Source of the DNA: CAZADS01 sp964483985
GTDB lineage: Bacteria > Pseudomonadota > Alphaproteobacteria > Thalassobaculales > Thalassobaculaceae
Length of the DNA: 62,803 nt
Reading direction: 5' to 3'
NCBI GenBank assembly: GCA_964483985.1
Contig: CAZADS010000070.1
Coordinates: forward strand, 1-62,803
Part shown: in pieces, positions 46,100-54,915 of the stretch
How the letters are laid out: every line of letters starts with the position of its first letter
Numbering within the stretch: the first letter of the stretch is position 1
Made by a program: the position numbers and the translations under genes
The notes under the pieces: generated by a model
Databases searched by the model: none
Told to the model about the DNA's origin: nothing
The model's input: the letters and a program-made list of their open reading frames with translations, nothing else

Positions 46100-46983
46100 G
46101 TGCCGGTTTCTAGCCATCTTTTAGTATCGAAGGCTACGTGATCTCCAAAAAAGTCAACTCTCGTTTCGTGTTCTGAAATTTCATCCCAGTGATAAGTAAT
46201 TACAGCTTCTTCTAACCATCTCACATAATTTTTCTGCGATACAACCCAGGGTTCCGCTGATTGCAAAGTGCTTTGCCTTACAGTAACGTCAAAAATATAA
46301 TAATGGTGGGGAATAATTACAAAAGGCCGCAAGCGCTCGATTATGTGGTTTATGTGTTGAAACCCCATTACATGTTGGGAATTGTCAATCGGCAACAAAA
46401 CTATATCAATGTGGCCTAGCGCTGACCATATTTCATCCGGTGGATCATGTCTATTGTCACCCCAGGCAAGTATTCTTAACTTTCCCGTTTCTATAATAAT
46501 CATACAATGATCCCAAGACCTAGGATTATTAGGAGGCTCGATATTGATCCCCTCAAAATGCCGGATAATTTTTTTGAAATCGTAAATTGCCGAAGAAGAG
46601 TCCGTAGCGTGTTTATCTGCAATACCGGTAATCTTCAGGTCACCAAACGTGTAAGTCCCAATTAGGCGATCCAATAGGACGTGCGCGTCTAGACGATTTA
46701 GCGCATCGTGATCAAAGTGTGCGTGGGTGGAAACACCAATGTCCACTTTTGTGATTGGAAAGTCATGAAAATACCAGTCCCATTTTCGGGATGGAAAATT
46801 GCGCCAGGGATCTACCATTACCGAAATCCCTAATGGTGAAGTGATCCGGAATGCCGAGCTACCGAAATAGGCTAACTCTACTGTTTCAGTCAACGGTGTG
46901 TGTGTTTTGTTCTGTAGATCTATCATGCGGTTATGGTTCGAATTCTGGCTCCAGGCTGATAATCCAGAATCGATATTCCCCAT
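46096..46983 (-). CDS. MBL-fold metallo-hydrolase (UlaG-like)
   Basis: Metallo-beta-lactamase-fold protein, 295 aa, with the metal motif THAHFDHD (HxHxDH) around residue 83, later ILAWGDN and IIPHHYY metal-binding segments, and an early VDPWRNFPSR. The pattern resembles UlaG/YycJ-type hydrolases acting on phosphodiesters or lactones. GGAG lies 7 nt before the ATG. It lies 28 nt downstream of the permease gene on the same strand and converges on the intradiol dioxygenase. Confidence 0.9.
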   Translation of the reverse strand: MGNIDSGLSAWSQNSNHNRMIDLQNKTHTPLTETVELAYFGSSAFRITSPLGISVMVDPWRNFPSRKWDWYFHDFPITKVDIGVSTHAHFDHDALNRLDAHVLLDRLIGTYTFGDLKITGIADKHATDSSSAIYDFKKIIRHFEGINIEPPNNPRSWDHCMIIIETGKLRILAWGDNRHDPPDEIWSALGHIDIVLLPIDNSQHVMGFQHINHIIERLRPFVIIPHHYYIFDVTVRQSTLQSAEPWVVSQKNYVRWLEEAVITYHWDEISEHETRVDFFGDHVAFDTKRWLETGT

Positions 46984-47011
46984 GTTCCGCTCCGAATCGA
47001 TTGAAATGTTT

Positions 47012-47902
47012 TTAGATTTGCGCTCTCAATTTCGGATCTAATACGTCCCGGAGCGCATCGCCGAATAAATTAAATGCGAATACCGCTAGTGTTATGGCCA
47101 GCCCTGGAAAGATGGCTACCCATGGTGCACTCTCAGCATACTCTTCAGCTCCGCCTTGCAACATTAAACCCCACGCGGGGACTGGTTCCTGTACACCGAG
47201 TCCGAGGTACGATAAGGAAGCTTCAAGTAATATGGCCTGTCCAACAAAAGCAGTTACCATTATTAGAAATGGAGCCATTACGTTGGGAGCCATGTGACGA
47301 AGAATAATGCGAGCATTGGAATACCCTGCCACGCGAGCGGCATCAATATAAGGAATTTCCCTGATAGACAACGCACTCGATCGGACTACTCGGGCACATT
47401 GGGGTATGAAGGGTATTGTAATGGCAACAATCACATTTTCTGTTCCGGTTCCCAGTACGGCAACAACAGCCAAAGCTAGAATAATCAACGGGAATGCAAG
47501 AAAAACGTCCATTACTCGTTGGAAAACCAAATCAAAACTACCCCCAAAATACGCACTAGCTACCCCCAATATTAGACCGATAGATGCACCAACAAAAGCC
47601 GCTACAAAGCCCACGACAAGAGCTGTCCTTGCCCCGTATATACAGCGAGTCAAAAGATCCCTTCCATAGTTATCTGTACCTAATGGATGAACCCAGTTGG
47701 GGGGAACTAACATGGCTTCAAAATCAATTTGTTCTGGATCATACGCCGTCAGGAAATCAGCAAAAATAGCCGCTAATATCATAATTATGACTATTATAGC
47801 CCCTGCCGCGCCCAGCGGATGTTTGCGGGTAAAACTAATGATAGTAGAGAGGACTGAGCCTTTACTTTTAGTAGAAATATCAGCGGGAGCTGTTGTTACC
47901 AT
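47012..47902 (-). CDS. ABC transporter permease, DppC/OppC type
   Basis: Inner-membrane permease of the dipeptide/oligopeptide/nickel family, about 296 aa from the ATG at 47902 (GAGG 9 nt upstream); a GTG at 47917 overlapping the previous stop is an alternative. It has the N-terminal helix, the HPLGTDNYGRDLLTR loop characteristic of DppC, about six transmembrane segments and an EAA-type loop (AARVAGYSNARIILRH) that docks the ATPase. Forms a heterodimer with the upstream DppB-like protein. Confidence 0.94.
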   Translation of the reverse strand: MVTTAPADISTKSKGSVLSTIISFTRKHPLGAAGAIIVIIMILAAIFADFLTAYDPEQIDFEAMLVPPNWVHPLGTDNYGRDLLTRCIYGARTALVVGFVAAFVGASIGLILGVASAYFGGSFDLVFQRVMDVFLAFPLIILALAVVAVLGTGTENVIVAITIPFIPQCARVVRSSALSIREIPYIDAARVAGYSNARIILRHMAPNVMAPFLIMVTAFVGQAILLEASLSYLGLGVQEPVPAWGLMLQGGAEEYAESAPWVAIFPGLAITLAVFAFNLFGDALRDVLDPKLRAQI

Positions 47903-47913
47903 TTCTGCTAACC

Positions 47914-48885
47914 TCACCCATATCGAATGCGAGGATCAAGCCAAGCATACAGCAAGTCTACGAAGAAATTGGTAAGGATAAAGATTAAAGCAACTAGCAT
48001 TACCAGATTTTGTGTTAAATTATAATCGTGGTTTAAAACGGATTCTACAAACAGTTTCCCGAGCCCGTTTAGATTGAAAACTTGTTCTGTGACTACCAGG
48101 CCGCCCATTAAAAACGCAAACTCTATTCCTATGATGGTAACTACCGGCAGCAAAGCATTTTTCAAAGCATGTCGTCTAATTATAATTTTAGATAACAATC
48201 CTTTAGCATGAGCTGTTCGAATGTAGTCTTCACGAAGGACTTCGAGTAAGGCGGATCGGGTCATACGGGTGGACACAGCCGCATAACGATACCCTGTTGC
48301 CAACGCGGGCCAAATCAGCTGCGTAAAATTACCCCAGGGATTATCAAAAGGCGAAATATAATAAATTGGTGGCATCCAAGGTTCTCCAAACCAAGCTTGA
48401 GTAGTCAATAATAGACCCAAGATGATTAGTATTCCCAGCCAAAAGGATGGCATTGCGATGCCAGCGATAGAGAAAGTCCGAACGGCGTAATCTACCCAAG
48501 TGTTTTGCTTGACGGCCGAAATTGTTCCGAGGGGAATAGCGATAAGTATAGAAAAGAATGTCGCCATTAAGGCGAGTTGGAGAGATAATTCGAAGCGAAT
48601 CCCTATCTCGTCTAATATAGGTTTGGATGTCCACATCGAAATACCAAGGTCCCCAATAAAATAACCGCCGACAAAGCGACCGAATTGGACTATTTTAGGA
48701 TCGTTGAGTCCTAGATTGTCCTGACAGATTTTGATGGCTTCGGGATCCACGAACAGCCCAGTACCGGCCATGCGCATTTCGCAAACATCACCGGGAGCAA
48801 GCCTTAATACCAAGAAAACCAGTATGGCGGCCCCAAACAATGTAGGTATCGTTAAAAGTAGACGATTAATTATATATTTATACAA
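47914..48885 (-). CDS. ABC transporter permease, DppB/OppB type
   Basis: Permease of 323 aa with MYKYIINRLLLTIPTLFG start, the FLVLRLAPGD motif typical of DppB, a periplasmic loop, five to six membrane helices and the EAA loop around YIRTAHAKGL. The start is TTG with no strong ribosome site. Its end overlaps or abuts the DppC start. A stable hairpin lies between it and the upstream binding-protein gene. Confidence 0.94.
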   Translation of the reverse strand: MYKYIINRLLLTIPTLFGAAILVFLVLRLAPGDVCEMRMAGTGLFVDPEAIKICQDNLGLNDPKIVQFGRFVGGYFIGDLGISMWTSKPILDEIGIRFELSLQLALMATFFSILIAIPLGTISAVKQNTWVDYAVRTFSIAGIAMPSFWLGILIILGLLLTTQAWFGEPWMPPIYYISPFDNPWGNFTQLIWPALATGYRYAAVSTRMTRSALLEVLREDYIRTAHAKGLLSKIIIRRHALKNALLPVVTIIGIEFAFLMGGLVVTEQVFNLNGLGKLFVESVLNHDYNLTQNLVMLVALIFILTNFFVDLLYAWLDPRIRYG

Positions 48886-48931
48886 ATCAAAACCATTGTA
48901 ACTTCAAGCTGGGTTTATAGCGCAAATCAAT

Positions 48932-48967
48932 TCCCCGCCATGTTTAATTAAAATACCATGGCGGGGA
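48932..48967 (-). terminator. Strong intercistronic hairpin between binding protein and permease genes
   Basis: CCCCGCCATG (48933-48942) and CATGGCGGGG (48957-48966) form a perfect 10-bp stem, 11 bp with the flanking T-A pair, with a 14-nt AT loop. On the minus strand it lies just after the binding-protein stop and is followed by AATTGATTT, not a clean T run. It probably stabilises the binding-protein mRNA or partly terminates before the permeases. Confidence 0.7.
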
Positions 48968-48987
48968 TTGATCAATCGTCTAAGTTT

Positions 48988-50595
48988 CTATTTGTCCAAC
49001 CACACATTATCGAGTTGTTGATTCAAATAGTGACTGGGTGCAATTTTCCAACCCTTAACATATGAGCGATGTGGATTGATTTTATACCACCATAGCGCGT
49101 GCCCAAGGTATGCTTCTTCATCCAAAACGATCTTTTCGTAGCGGCGCATCATTTTGCGAACTTTCTTTGGATCGCTTTCCTGATTCATTGCTTTGAAGAG
49201 TTTTTCCATTTCCGGATTTTCGCACTGTGTATAGTTCATTGTTGAACTGCAGAGCACTTTTTGAATGTCTGATACAGGATTGATAACTGCTTGACAGTTA
49301 GCATCGACACCAACTTGCCAGTCTTTTGTTTTTCGATATTTACTATACCATTGGGCAGTTGGGACGGCTTTTTGCGTCGCTTTGATCCCAATGCGGGCCC
49401 ACTGGTCGATTAACCAAGTTCCGACCATTTTGTATGGTTGGTCTACGGCTCGATTGTGAAGATCGAAAGTTAAATTTTCTTGACCGGCCTCTTTTAGAAG
49501 TCTCTTGGCTTCTGCTCGAGATTTTTCAATGTCTGGCCACATTCCGGCAAGTTGCTCTAGTTCCGCCTTCGTGGCAGCTAATTCATGCCCTGGAAATACA
49601 ATCCCCGCCGGAGTTTTTACGATCGCGATTTTTGATAGATATTTTGAACCATTCCACCGATCGATTGCTAAAGTTAAAGCCCTACGAACTCTCCTATCAT
49701 CGAAAGGAGGCTTCTTAGTATTAAAGACTAAAAGATTACCGCAGTTCCAATCACTTTCTTGGACGTTGATTTTGCTTCCCAATGCCTTCACCAGATCATC
49801 TCGAGCTTTTGGCGGGAATCCCCGAAATTCGATAGCAGCTTGATCAGCGCGAATAGCTTGCAATCTTAAAGCCATTTTTGGAGCGATAATCGCCTTGTAG
49901 CCGTCTAGATAAGGTTGTCCTTTATGATGATAACCGGCGTATTTGGTGCCAGATATATAAGACCCAGCGACGTGTTCTTTGAATTTGAACGGTCCGGATC
50001 CGTTTACATTGGTTTTGTGCCAAGAATAACCGTGTGCGTCCAAGTCTTTCTTGGAATAAATCCAGTTAAAAGGAGTGCCTAATGCCGGAATGAACGCCGC
50101 CGTAGGATATTTTAAGTTTATGACTAGTGTTTTTGCATCTGGCGCCTTAATAGAGTCGACCATTGCGTAGACAGCTTTACGTGAACTGGGGACCCCTTTT
50201 GGTGGGGAAACAATTTTTTCTAAACTAGCTTTCACATCGGCTGAACTAAGAGGCGTTCCGTCATGAAATTTGACATCCGTTCGGATCTTAAAGGTGTAAG
50301 TTTTCCCTCCGTTAGTCGGTTCAGGTACAGAGCCGACGCAAAGATCACAGACAAAATCGGATGATTGTGGATCATTTGGATTTATGCGGATCAGTAGGCT
50401 ATATGCCGGCGCTAAAGGGTGGATAACACCAAAGGTTGTCTCCTGATGCGCATCATACGATGGTGGGTTGCTTGGCACTACGAAATTAAGAATGCCTCCC
50501 GATTTTGGCGAACCTGCAATTGAGGCGCTGGTGGCACCACATACAGTTGCCATGCCCATGCCGACCGCGGCGATGAACGTATATAAACGTTTCAT
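48988..50595 (-). CDS. ABC transporter substrate-binding protein, family 5
   Basis: Periplasmic binding protein of the peptide/nickel/opine family 5, 535 aa, with a cleavable-looking signal peptide (MKRLYTFIAAVGMGM..., Ala-rich end near residue 26). Family features include GGILNFV at the mature N-terminus, KFHDGTPLSSADVKASLEKI, and DRRVRRALTLAIDR. A strong GGGAG ribosome site precedes the ATG. First gene of the minus-strand binding protein-DppB-DppC-MBL run. Substrate cannot be read; linked catabolic genes suggest an organic acid conjugate as well as peptides. Confidence 0.95.
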   Translation of the reverse strand: MKRLYTFIAAVGMGMATVCGATSASIAGSPKSGGILNFVVPSNPPSYDAHQETTFGVIHPLAPAYSLLIRINPNDPQSSDFVCDLCVGSVPEPTNGGKTYTFKIRTDVKFHDGTPLSSADVKASLEKIVSPPKGVPSSRKAVYAMVDSIKAPDAKTLVINLKYPTAAFIPALGTPFNWIYSKKDLDAHGYSWHKTNVNGSGPFKFKEHVAGSYISGTKYAGYHHKGQPYLDGYKAIIAPKMALRLQAIRADQAAIEFRGFPPKARDDLVKALGSKINVQESDWNCGNLLVFNTKKPPFDDRRVRRALTLAIDRWNGSKYLSKIAIVKTPAGIVFPGHELAATKAELEQLAGMWPDIEKSRAEAKRLLKEAGQENLTFDLHNRAVDQPYKMVGTWLIDQWARIGIKATQKAVPTAQWYSKYRKTKDWQVGVDANCQAVINPVSDIQKVLCSSTMNYTQCENPEMEKLFKAMNQESDPKKVRKMMRRYEKIVLDEEAYLGHALWWYKINPHRSYVKGWKIAPSHYLNQQLDNVWLDK

Positions 50596-50989
50596 AGTTT
50601 TCTCCCTATCTCCCTGTTCAATAATCTTTTTAGTTTCATTAGCCGTCGCATATTGTATTAGTGGGTCTTCTCAACCTTCTGTGAGAAAAGTACCTCTGAA
50701 GCTTTTTGCACAGCCGCGACATTAAAATACGATAGTTCGCCATCGTTTTTAACATTAAGAACTGCATCTGCAATCGATTTTATTGGACTATTTCGTGCTT
50801 GTAACTTTGGGACGCTAAAACCACTAAGCGCCCTTGTCAATGTTAGTAAAGGCAAAGGGTGGAAAAAATAGTATTAAAACGTGGTAAGTTCTTACTTAAT
50901 TTAATCTTCATCACATTAAATTATGACAGGATTTGTTTTTTGTTTTAAATATTTTTAAGAAAGCCTAAACAAATGTTAGGCTTTCTATT
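50596..50989. other. 394-bp divergent regulatory region
   Basis: Separates the binding-protein gene (minus) from the HAD gene (plus). A possible minus-strand promoter is TTGACA at 50835-50840 with TAGCGT at 50812-50817 (17-bp spacing), giving a leader of about 210 nt. A 65-codon TTG-initiated frame at 50658-50855 lies in that leader but has no ribosome site and no recognisable family, so I do not call it. The right end carries the hairpin at 50958-50986. Confidence 0.45.
50958..50986 (+). repeat. 11-bp stem hairpin immediately before HAD start codon
   Basis: AGAAAGCCTAA (50958-50968) and TTAGGCTTTCT (50976-50986) are perfect inverted repeats around a 7-nt loop, ending 3 nt before the ATG at 50990. 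The stem occupies the position where a ribosome site should be, and no free Shine-Dalgarno is visible. It could be an operator or an RNA control element. Confidence 0.65.
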
Positions 50990-51703
50990 ATGGCTGAAAG
51001 AAAAATTAAAGCAGTTGTATTTGACGTCTTTGGTACGGTCGTAGATTGGCGTAATAGCATAGCTAAAGAGGCTAAAGCACTTCTCCATTTAAGGAATGCT
51101 AATATCAACTGGCATTTGTTTGCCGATAGCTGGCGTTTAAAATATCATCCCTCAATGGAAAAGATACGCAACGGGACTAGAAATTTTGTCCCCCTTGATG
51201 TCTTGCACTATGAAAACTTGCAAGAAGTATTGGCTGAATATGAAATCACGGATTTGACCGAGACCGAACTAGATCACTTAAACAAAGCTTGGCACAGACT
51301 GGATCCTTGGCCGGACTCAGTTCCGGGACTGAGTCGGCTGAAACAAAAATTTATCATAGGTACTATGTCGAATGGGAATGTATCTTTGATGGTTAATATG
51401 GCAAAATATGGAGGTTTGCCGTGGGACGTGATACTGGGTGCTGAACCTGCTCAGGCCTATAAGCCGGATCCAAAAACATATTTAACAGGGGCAGAATGGC
51501 TTGGCTTGGAACCGGAGCAAGTGTTGATGTGTGCCGCACATAATAATGATTTATTGGCAGCTGGTGCACTAGATTTGAGAACGGCATTTATTTCTCGTCC
51601 TACTGAATACGGTTCTGTTCAGAAAACGGATCTCGAGCCAGAGCATAATTTTGACTACGCTGCAAAAAGTATAATAAATTTAGCTGACCAACTGGGTTGT
51701 TAA
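50990..51703 (+). CDS. Haloacid dehalogenase type II-like HAD hydrolase
   Basis: HAD-superfamily protein of 237 aa close to L-2-haloacid dehalogenases: nucleophile region FDVFGTVVDW with D12, MSNGN (motif 2 Ser/Asn), YKPDPKTY (motif 3 Lys) and AAHNNDLLAAG (motif 4). The usual Ser of the dehalogenase SSNxxD motif is Ala-His here. Dehalogenation of a 2-haloacid is possible but a phosphatase or other hydrolase role is not excluded. Divergent from the ABC binding protein and followed by an SMP-30 gene in the opposite direction. Confidence 0.87.
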   Translation: MAERKIKAVVFDVFGTVVDWRNSIAKEAKALLHLRNANINWHLFADSWRLKYHPSMEKIRNGTRNFVPLDVLHYENLQEVLAEYEITDLTETELDHLNKAWHRLDPWPDSVPGLSRLKQKFIIGTMSNGNVSLMVNMAKYGGLPWDVILGAEPAQAYKPDPKTYLTGAEWLGLEPEQVLMCAAHNNDLLAAGALDLRTAFISRPTEYGSVQKTDLEPEHNFDYAAKSIINLADQLGC

Positions 51704-51733
51704 AAGGTTTAAATTTGCAAGAAAATAGCCATT

Positions 51734-52666
51734 CTAATTATTCAAAAAATTAAGAGCTAAACCAGGGCGAGGCCATTTACATTCCACCAAAAGGCCTTGC
51801 CAGGACAACGTGATGTATGCCGTTTGAAGGTCCACTCCTCCAAAACAAATATTTGTTGTGTAAGGATCGCCAGTTTCTACAAATTCTATTGTCCCTTGGT
51901 TAGGTGTGGCAACCGTAATTCCACCAGTCATCAAAGTAGCCACACAGATATTGCCATTCGATTCCACAGCAAGAGAGTCGAATTGCCTAAGCCCGGAATC
52001 ACAAGTGACTAAGGTCCCGCCGTTCATTGATTGCGGAAATTCAAGTTTTTGAACCATACCATCACCGATAATTGGATAACTAAACAGGCGAGCGCCTTCT
52101 GTTTCCGCGACGTAAAGAGTACTTTCGTCAGGTGATAAGCCTATCCCATTTGGGGTGGTAATTGGTTGGATTACTTCCCGTATTTCGCTTCCATCCGGGC
52201 GAGCCCAATAAATTACTCCTCGGTCCATAGTTCGTTCGCGTCGTTTTCCGAGATCAGTAAACCACATATTACCATTTTTATCGAAGACGAGGTCATTCGG
52301 TCCATTTAGTTTATTCCCTTCACATTGTTCGTAAAGGCGTTCAATTTTCCCTGTTGTAAGATCAATTCGTTCAATTCTACCAGTTTCGTAGTCGTCGCTT
52401 TGAACTATCGGCCGGATTCGCCCTGTCCTTGGGTCTTCTATATGGTTAGAGCCGCCGTTATTACAAATATAGCATGCACCATCAGGTCCAATTGCGGCAC
52501 CATTTGGCCCCCCGCCGGGTTTAGCGATGATTTCTTTCCGGCCACCACTAAATATCCGAGTCAAACTGCCTCGGGCAATCTCCACCAAAATTAGCGATCC
52601 ATCTGGCATTGCTATTGGACCTTCCGGAAATAGAAGGCTATCCGTAATAGTGTTAAAGCGTGACAT
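51734..52666 (-). CDS. SMP-30/gluconolactonase-like protein (copy 1)
   Basis: Six-bladed beta-propeller hydrolase of the SMP-30/regucalcin family, 310 aa from the ATG at 52666 (AGGAG 6 nt upstream). Conserved metal-site elements: FPEGP with the N-terminal Glu, GPNDLVFD and TTPNGIGLSPD with Asn residues, and the FDSLAVESNGN blade. The family opens aldonolactones with a divalent metal. Divergent from a second SMP-30 gene across about 200 nt. Confidence 0.9.
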   Translation of the reverse strand: MSRFNTITDSLLFPEGPIAMPDGSLILVEIARGSLTRIFSGGRKEIIAKPGGGPNGAAIGPDGACYICNNGGSNHIEDPRTGRIRPIVQSDDYETGRIERIDLTTGKIERLYEQCEGNKLNGPNDLVFDKNGNMWFTDLGKRRERTMDRGVIYWARPDGSEIREVIQPITTPNGIGLSPDESTLYVAETEGARLFSYPIIGDGMVQKLEFPQSMNGGTLVTCDSGLRQFDSLAVESNGNICVATLMTGGITVATPNQGTIEFVETGDPYTTNICFGGVDLQTAYITLSWQGLLVECKWPRPGLALNFLNN

Positions 52667-52869
52667 CAACTTCTCCTAACGCTATTACCGCGTATTAGTT
52701 TAGAGAAGAGTATGTAAAAGTTTTTGACTATAAATCATATAAATCAACGTTATTTCGTAAATAATCACCGACAAGATCTTCAAGGCCTTGGCTGATAGTC
52801 GAAATTGTCCCAAAGTTGTCTTTGAGTTTAACGTTATTAGATTCTTATTTTTTCATTGGAGGTCTTATT

Positions 52870-53841
52870 GTGTTCACCTTAAAGCACCATGAGATTACGT
52901 TTATAGGGCATGATTTGGTGAGGCCTGAATGCGTAGTAGCTACTCGGAAGGGCGAATTATTTGCAAGTCACGCTGATAAGGGTGGCGGAATAGCGCTGTT
53001 ACGGGGCGGTGACCCAGCCGTACTATTTCTGGCAACGTCTGGGGATATTCCGAGAGATTTTATCCCAAATGGTTACTCACTGTTACCGGATGGATCTTTC
53101 CTAATTGCTAACGTTGGTGACGAAGGTGGGATTTTCACATTAAACCGGGATGGGACACTAATTCCATATCTGACAGAAATTGACGGTCTAAAACTGCCAG
53201 CCTGTAATTTTGTTAATAGAGATGAAAAAGGGCGGGTTTGGATTTCTGTAAGTACTTGGGCTCAAAACCGAGATGACTCTTTTAAAAAGGATTTTTCGGA
53301 TGGATTCGTTATCTTAGTTGATGAGAGAGGACCAAGAATAGTTGCAGAATCGATTGGGTTCACCAATGAGAATAAAGTAGATCCATCGGGAAAATGGCTA
53401 TATGTACATGAAACTATGGGACGCTCGATATGCCGTTTCGAGATAAAAGACGATAACAAATTGGGGTCTAAAGAGACGGTAGCTGATTATGGGGCCGGGA
53501 TATTTCCGGACGGGTTCGAGTTCGATTCTGAAGGAGGCATATGGTGTACAAGTGTGGTTAGCAATCGTATCGTGCGTGTTGGGCCGGATGGAGAGCAGCA
53601 TATTATTATTGATGCGGGTAATCAAAGTGTTACAGATAGGGCAGAAGAAGCTTACCAAAATGGAACATATACTCGAGCGCACCTTATTGAGGGGAATGAT
53701 AGCATACTAGGCAACTGTGCAAGTATTGGTTTTGGTGGTACAGATCTTAAAACATGTTTTGTTGGGTCTCTAGCATCAAACCGGATCGCTAGTTTTCGGT
53801 CCCCAATAGCAGGAGCGGTACCGCCACATTGGAATTTTTGA
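52870..53841 (+). CDS. SMP-30/gluconolactonase-like protein (copy 2)
   Basis: Second beta-propeller SMP-30 protein, 323 aa from the GTG at 52870, which has a perfect GGAGG at 52858-52862 with 7-nt spacing; an upstream TTG at 52816 is less likely. RPECVV carries the metal Glu, PACNFVNRD and FTNENKVDPSG the Asn positions, and FPDGFEFDSEGGIW the Asp blade. Sequence differs clearly from copy 1, so this is not a recent duplication. Leads into the second lyase/CoA-transferase pair. Confidence 0.87.
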   Translation: MFTLKHHEITFIGHDLVRPECVVATRKGELFASHADKGGGIALLRGGDPAVLFLATSGDIPRDFIPNGYSLLPDGSFLIANVGDEGGIFTLNRDGTLIPYLTEIDGLKLPACNFVNRDEKGRVWISVSTWAQNRDDSFKKDFSDGFVILVDERGPRIVAESIGFTNENKVDPSGKWLYVHETMGRSICRFEIKDDNKLGSKETVADYGAGIFPDGFEFDSEGGIWCTSVVSNRIVRVGPDGEQHIIIDAGNQSVTDRAEEAYQNGTYTRAHLIEGNDSILGNCASIGFGGTDLKTCFVGSLASNRIASFRSPIAGAVPPHWNF

Positions 53842-53949
53842 TTTAAAATGGAGCCTTATTCAAGGATTCTAACGAGAATAGATTAATGGTTCCAGTTCTA
53901 TCGAATGTGCCACAGAAAACAGTTTAACATTGCTCTTAGGAGAAATTGT

Positions 53950-54888
53950 ATGACGAAACCCAACAAGGCTGTAATCACAGAAGTTGGTCCAAGGGATGGC
54001 TTGCAGGCGGAATCATATTTTGTTCCAACTCAAGAGAAGATCAAAATGATCAATGAATTGATTGCTGCCGGTGTTCCGAGAATTGAATTTTCTTCATTTG
54101 TATCACCTCGAGCGGTACCGCAACTGGCAGATGTAGATGAGGTGCTGGAGGGATTGAACCGTTCTACGGATACCGTATTGTCAGCATTGGTGCCTAATGC
54201 TAAGGGTGCTATTCGTGCTTGCGAGGCAAAAGTGGATGAGATGATTGTTTTTATGTCTGCTTCAGAAAGCCACAATATTAAGAACGTGAATCGTACTATT
54301 GATGAATCTCTTGCCGGCTTTGAAGAAGTTGCTAAAATCGCTAATGACGCAAATATCCCAGTGCATGGGGCAATTGCAACTGCTTTGGGGTGTCCCTTTG
54401 AAGGTGATGTTCCAGTAAGCAAATTGGAATATATAGCGAAACATTATAAAGAGTTTGGCTTCACGGGGGTTGGACTGGGAGATACAACAGGTATGGCTAC
54501 GCCGCCAGTTGTGCAACAGGCGGTAAGGCATCTGCAGGATACTGTGTCTGACTTTCCAATTGGGCTTCACTTTCACAACACGCGGGGCTTAGGTCTTGTG
54601 AACGTTGTGACCGGTTTGGAAGAAGGAATTGACCAGTACGACGCTTCCTTTGGTGGAATGGGTGGTTGTCCTTTTGCGCCTAAAGCTACGGGTAATATCT
54701 GCACGGAAGACTTGGTTTATATGTTTCAAGAGATGGGTATAGAGACCGGAATAGATCTCTCGAAACTTATTAAAATTGCCAAAAATGTAGAGTTGGTTAT
54801 GGGGCGGGAGTTGCCAGGTCAGGTAATGAAAGCTGGTCCAAGGTTGCAACTGCATGACATGGAAGACGTGGTAACCGCGGCTGGTTAA
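53950..54888 (+). CDS. Hydroxymethylglutaryl-CoA lyase-family protein (canonical active site)
   Basis: HMG-CoA lyase family, 312 aa from the ATG at 53950 (AGGAGA just upstream; an earlier in-frame ATG at 53905 adds 15 unlikely residues). All landmarks are canonical: EVGPRDGLQAE with R15 and D16, HFHNTRG metal motif, and the GGMGGCPFAPKATGN loop with the catalytic cysteine. It should split HMG-CoA or a close 3-hydroxy-3-methylacyl-CoA into acetyl-CoA and a ketoacid. Followed 27 nt later by a CaiB-type CoA-transferase, as in module 1. Confidence 0.92.
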   Translation: MTKPNKAVITEVGPRDGLQAESYFVPTQEKIKMINELIAAGVPRIEFSSFVSPRAVPQLADVDEVLEGLNRSTDTVLSALVPNAKGAIRACEAKVDEMIVFMSASESHNIKNVNRTIDESLAGFEEVAKIANDANIPVHGAIATALGCPFEGDVPVSKLEYIAKHYKEFGFTGVGLGDTTGMATPPVVQQAVRHLQDTVSDFPIGLHFHNTRGLGLVNVVTGLEEGIDQYDASFGGMGGCPFAPKATGNICTEDLVYMFQEMGIETGIDLSKLIKIAKNVELVMGRELPGQVMKAGPRLQLHDMEDVVTAAG

Positions 54889-54915
54889 TAACTCAAAATT
54901 TTTTAGGACTGATTT

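Noticed and set aside
46096..46983. MBL-fold gene as an antibiotic beta-lactamase
   Set aside because: The HxHxDH motif is general to the superfamily; the rest resembles UlaG-like hydrolases and there is no clear signal peptide.
50658..50855. 65-codon minus-strand frame in the leader of the binding-protein gene
   Set aside because: TTG start without a ribosome site, no recognisable family, and it overlaps the candidate promoter TTGACA at 50835-50840.
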